From Stieleria marina (lineage in GTDB: Bacteria; Planctomycetota; Planctomycetia; Pirellulales; Pirellulaceae): 64,000 nucleotides of DNA. The notes beneath the pieces are model-generated. The model did not search any database. It was given only the letters and a program-made list of their open reading frames with translations, and was not told where the DNA came from. The stretch covers positions 434,001-498,000 of the forward strand of contig CP036526.1 of NCBI GenBank assembly GCA_007741555.1, written 5' to 3'. Within the stretch, counting starts at the first letter, position 1. Every line of letters starts with the position of its first letter. Of the stretch, positions 62,200 through 64,000 are shown piece after piece. Both the position numbers and the translations under genes were made by a program.

Positions 62200-63777
62200 A
62201 TGATTATCGATTCTCGCCGGCGGGGGCTGCTTTTGTTGGTTTGGGTAGTTGTGTTTTGTGCGGCTATGCCCGAGGCGTTGGCGGCGACGCACCCCAATAT
62301 CGTTTACATCTTGGCAGACGATTTGGGTTTTGGTGACGTGAGTTGTTACAACGATCAATCCAAAGTTCAAACACCTCACGTGGATCGACTGGCTGCAGAA
62401 GGAATGCGTTTCACCGATGCCCACACTCCGTCGGCGGTCTGCACTCCGACTCGTTACGGAATTTTGACGGGGCGTTATGCGTGGCGGACGCGATTGAAGT
62501 ACCGAGTGCTAGATGGACTTGATCCCGCCCTGATCGACCGCGATCAACTGACCGTGCCATCATTGCTTAAGCAGCAGGGTTACCACACGGCGTGTGTTGG
62601 AAAGTGGCACTTGGGGATGCAGTGGACTGACACCGATGGCCAGAGAGTACCTGCCGTTCCAATCGATCGAAAGACACGGCCACGTGACGGACGTAACGTC
62701 GACTACACAAAGCCGATCACGGATGGGCCGACGGATCGCGGATTCGACTACTTCTTTGGGATATCGGCTTCTCTGAACATGTCGCCGTTTTGTTTCATCG
62801 AAAACGATCGGCCTGTTCGGTTGCCCGTTTGGGATCAACCTGAGATTCGCACGGAGTTTGTTTCGGTGGATGCGGGGGTTCGTTCGCCCGATTTTACGAT
62901 CGCTGGCGTGATGCCAAGACTGGCGGGCGAAGCGATCGGATACCTGGAAGAACGATCTCGGTACGACGAACCATTCTTTCTGTATGCGCCCCTTACATCG
63001 CCGCATTTGCCGTTGGCGCCCAACCAAGAGTATGTAGGCACGAGCGACGCGGGAGTCTACGGCGATTTTGTCGCCGAAACAGACGCGTTCGTTGGTGCCG
63101 TGTTGGAAACTCTCGACCGAACCAATTTGGCGAAAAATACATTGGTGGTTTTTACGTCGGACAACGGTGGGCTTTACCACTACTGGAAGCCCAGTGAAAA
63201 AGACGACGTGCAGTTTTACCGGGAGCGAGCCCGTGGCGCTTACGTCAAGCAGTTTGGGCACCAGGGCAACGCCCATCTGCGTGGAACCAAAGCCGATATA
63301 TGGGAAGGTGGCCACCGTGTACCGTTCGTTGTTCGTTGGCCAGGCAAAGTTCCCGCAGGCAGTGTTTCCGGTCAGCTGATTGAGCTAACTGATTTGTTGG
63401 CGACTTGCGGCCAGATCGTCGATGTTCCATTGCCGCCAGGGGCGGCGCCGGACAGCAAGTCGATTCTGCCCGCGTTGCTGAGCGAATCACCGACAGAACC
63501 TGTTCGTGATTTTGCAGTGCATCACTCTTTGTGGGGAACGTTCGCAATTCGGCGTGGGCAATGGAAAATGATTCCGCACCGTGGCTCAGGCGGATTTACA
63601 TTTCCAAAAACGATCGACGTTGCTAAGGTCGGCGGACCACCTGGACAACTGTATGATCTGGAGAACGATCCGTCAGAAACTAATAATGTATGGCAGCAGC
63701 ATCCGGCCGTGGTCGCCCAGCTGCAACAGTTGCTTGACGATGTTCAAGCCGCAGAGGATCGAGTGATTTCCAATTGA
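62200..63777 (+). CDS. secreted arylsulfatase (CTPTR active site)
   Basis: A 525-residue enzyme from the ATG at 62200, which has AAGGAG about ten bases upstream; upstream in-frame sequence is not used. There is a signal peptide to about residue 29. NIVYILADDLGFGDVSCYND gives the calcium Asp pair. AVCTPTRYGILTGRYAWR holds formylglycine Cys81. GKWHLGMQW, FLYAPLTSPHLPLAP and FTSDNGGLYHYW match group S1 arylsulfatases. The stop codon overlaps a possible TTG start of the ThiF-like gene. Confidence 0.94.
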   Translation: MIIDSRRRGLLLLVWVVVFCAAMPEALAATHPNIVYILADDLGFGDVSCYNDQSKVQTPHVDRLAAEGMRFTDAHTPSAVCTPTRYGILTGRYAWRTRLKYRVLDGLDPALIDRDQLTVPSLLKQQGYHTACVGKWHLGMQWTDTDGQRVPAVPIDRKTRPRDGRNVDYTKPITDGPTDRGFDYFFGISASLNMSPFCFIENDRPVRLPVWDQPEIRTEFVSVDAGVRSPDFTIAGVMPRLAGEAIGYLEERSRYDEPFFLYAPLTSPHLPLAPNQEYVGTSDAGVYGDFVAETDAFVGAVLETLDRTNLAKNTLVVFTSDNGGLYHYWKPSEKDDVQFYRERARGAYVKQFGHQGNAHLRGTKADIWEGGHRVPFVVRWPGKVPAGSVSGQLIELTDLLATCGQIVDVPLPPGAAPDSKSILPALLSESPTEPVRDFAVHHSLWGTFAIRRGQWKMIPHRGSGGFTFPKTIDVAKVGGPPGQLYDLENDPSETNNVWQQHPAVVAQLQQLLDDVQAAEDRVISN

Positions 63778-63794
63778 ATAACCATAGCAATACG

Positions 63795-64000
63795 ATGCCA
63801 CCAACGCCGCTGACTGACGAAGAACGTGCTGTTTACGAGTGGCAAATGTGGGTGCCTGACTTCGGCGAATCTGGTCAGGAGAAACTCAAGAATGCGTCGG
63901 TAATGGTTTCTCGCGTCGGTGGTGTTGGCAGCGTCGTTGCCTATGAACTGGCCGCCGCTGGCGTGGGCAAACTGGTGCTGGCTCATGCTGGAAACATCAA
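63795..64000 (+). CDS. ThiF/HesA-family adenylyltransferase, N-terminal part
   Basis: The frame runs from the ATG at 63795 to the window edge (68 residues); a TTG at 63774 overlapping the sulfatase stop is another possible start. LTDEERAVYEWQMWVPDFGE is the usual N-terminal helix region, and VGGVGSVVAYELAAAGVGKL is the ATP-binding GxGxxGS segment of E1-like enzymes. The Asp that normally follows the next strand reads AHAGN here. The product is expected to adenylate the C-terminus of a ubiquitin-like sulfur carrier or a related substrate, but the catalytic Cys lies outside. Confidence 0.8.
   Translation, partial: MPPTPLTDEERAVYEWQMWVPDFGESGQEKLKNASVMVSRVGGVGSVVAYELAAAGVGKLVLAHAGNI

Noticed and set aside
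1-64000. tRNA, rRNA, CRISPR array, insertion sequence or prophage
   Set aside because: Reading both strands showed no cloverleaf with T-loop consensus, no rRNA-like stretch, no regularly spaced identical repeats, and no transposase or integrase motifs.

Overview
The window is bacterial chromosome from the Planctomycetes, most likely a Pirellulales (Rhodopirellula-like) species. The evidence is the combination of four secreted sulfatases, DUF1549/DUF1553 and DUF1501 proteins, DUF1080 proteins, a PVC-type CxxCH heme protein, a TIGR02999-type ECF sigma factor and two large planctomycete-style Ser/Thr kinases. I found no rRNA, tRNA, CRISPR array, insertion sequence or phage genes.

The left edge (1-1615, minus strand) holds what I consider the most interesting locus. 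A 274-residue Tat-signal protein carries twelve copies of an eight-residue [T/S]TxxxGEE motif. Just downstream lies an ATP-grasp ligase cut by the window edge. Together they read as a multicore graspetide (omega-ester peptide) system: precursor plus macrocyclase, with a core motif of the plesiocin TTxxxxEE type. Upstream are three small secreted proteins (1802-3858). Two of them share a nearly identical 41-bp element just ahead of their start codons.

From 4056 to 11952 two giant Ser/Thr kinases lie in tandem, one with a TPR-like region and one with a beta-helix plus a formylglycine-enzyme-like domain. From 12270 to 17351 a plus-strand run encodes a NagA-like deacetylase, an NRAMP relative without the usual metal-binding motifs, a protease/SirB1 fusion and an ECF sigma factor. 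From 17402 to 33929 are sulfatases, a MerR regulator with a classic 19-bp-spaced promoter, a beta-propeller amidohydrolase, a LeuB-like dehydrogenase, RadC, PpnP, a PHP histidinol phosphatase, a DUF1080/glucose-dehydrogenase-like fusion, a PQQ propeller and a ferritin-like protein.

From 33930 to 37312 three consecutive regulators with degenerate receiver domains are separated by long intergenic stretches rich in inverted repeats. They are followed by a GntR-ATPase-permease operon with a visible operator (37326-40860). From 41020 to 46423 a tightly coupled operon encodes a DUF1549/DUF1553 protein, a DUF1501 protein, a many-EF-hand lipoprotein and a lipoprotein MsrA. The remainder encodes a heme/propeller protein with a ceramidase-like partner, an SGNH/DUF1080 fusion, class II DAHP synthase with an alkyltransferase-like protein, two more sulfatases, a small-molecule kinase, PQQ and DUF1080 proteins, and the start of a ThiF-like gene at the right edge. 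Much of this fits breakdown of sulfated polysaccharides in the periplasm or at the cell surface.
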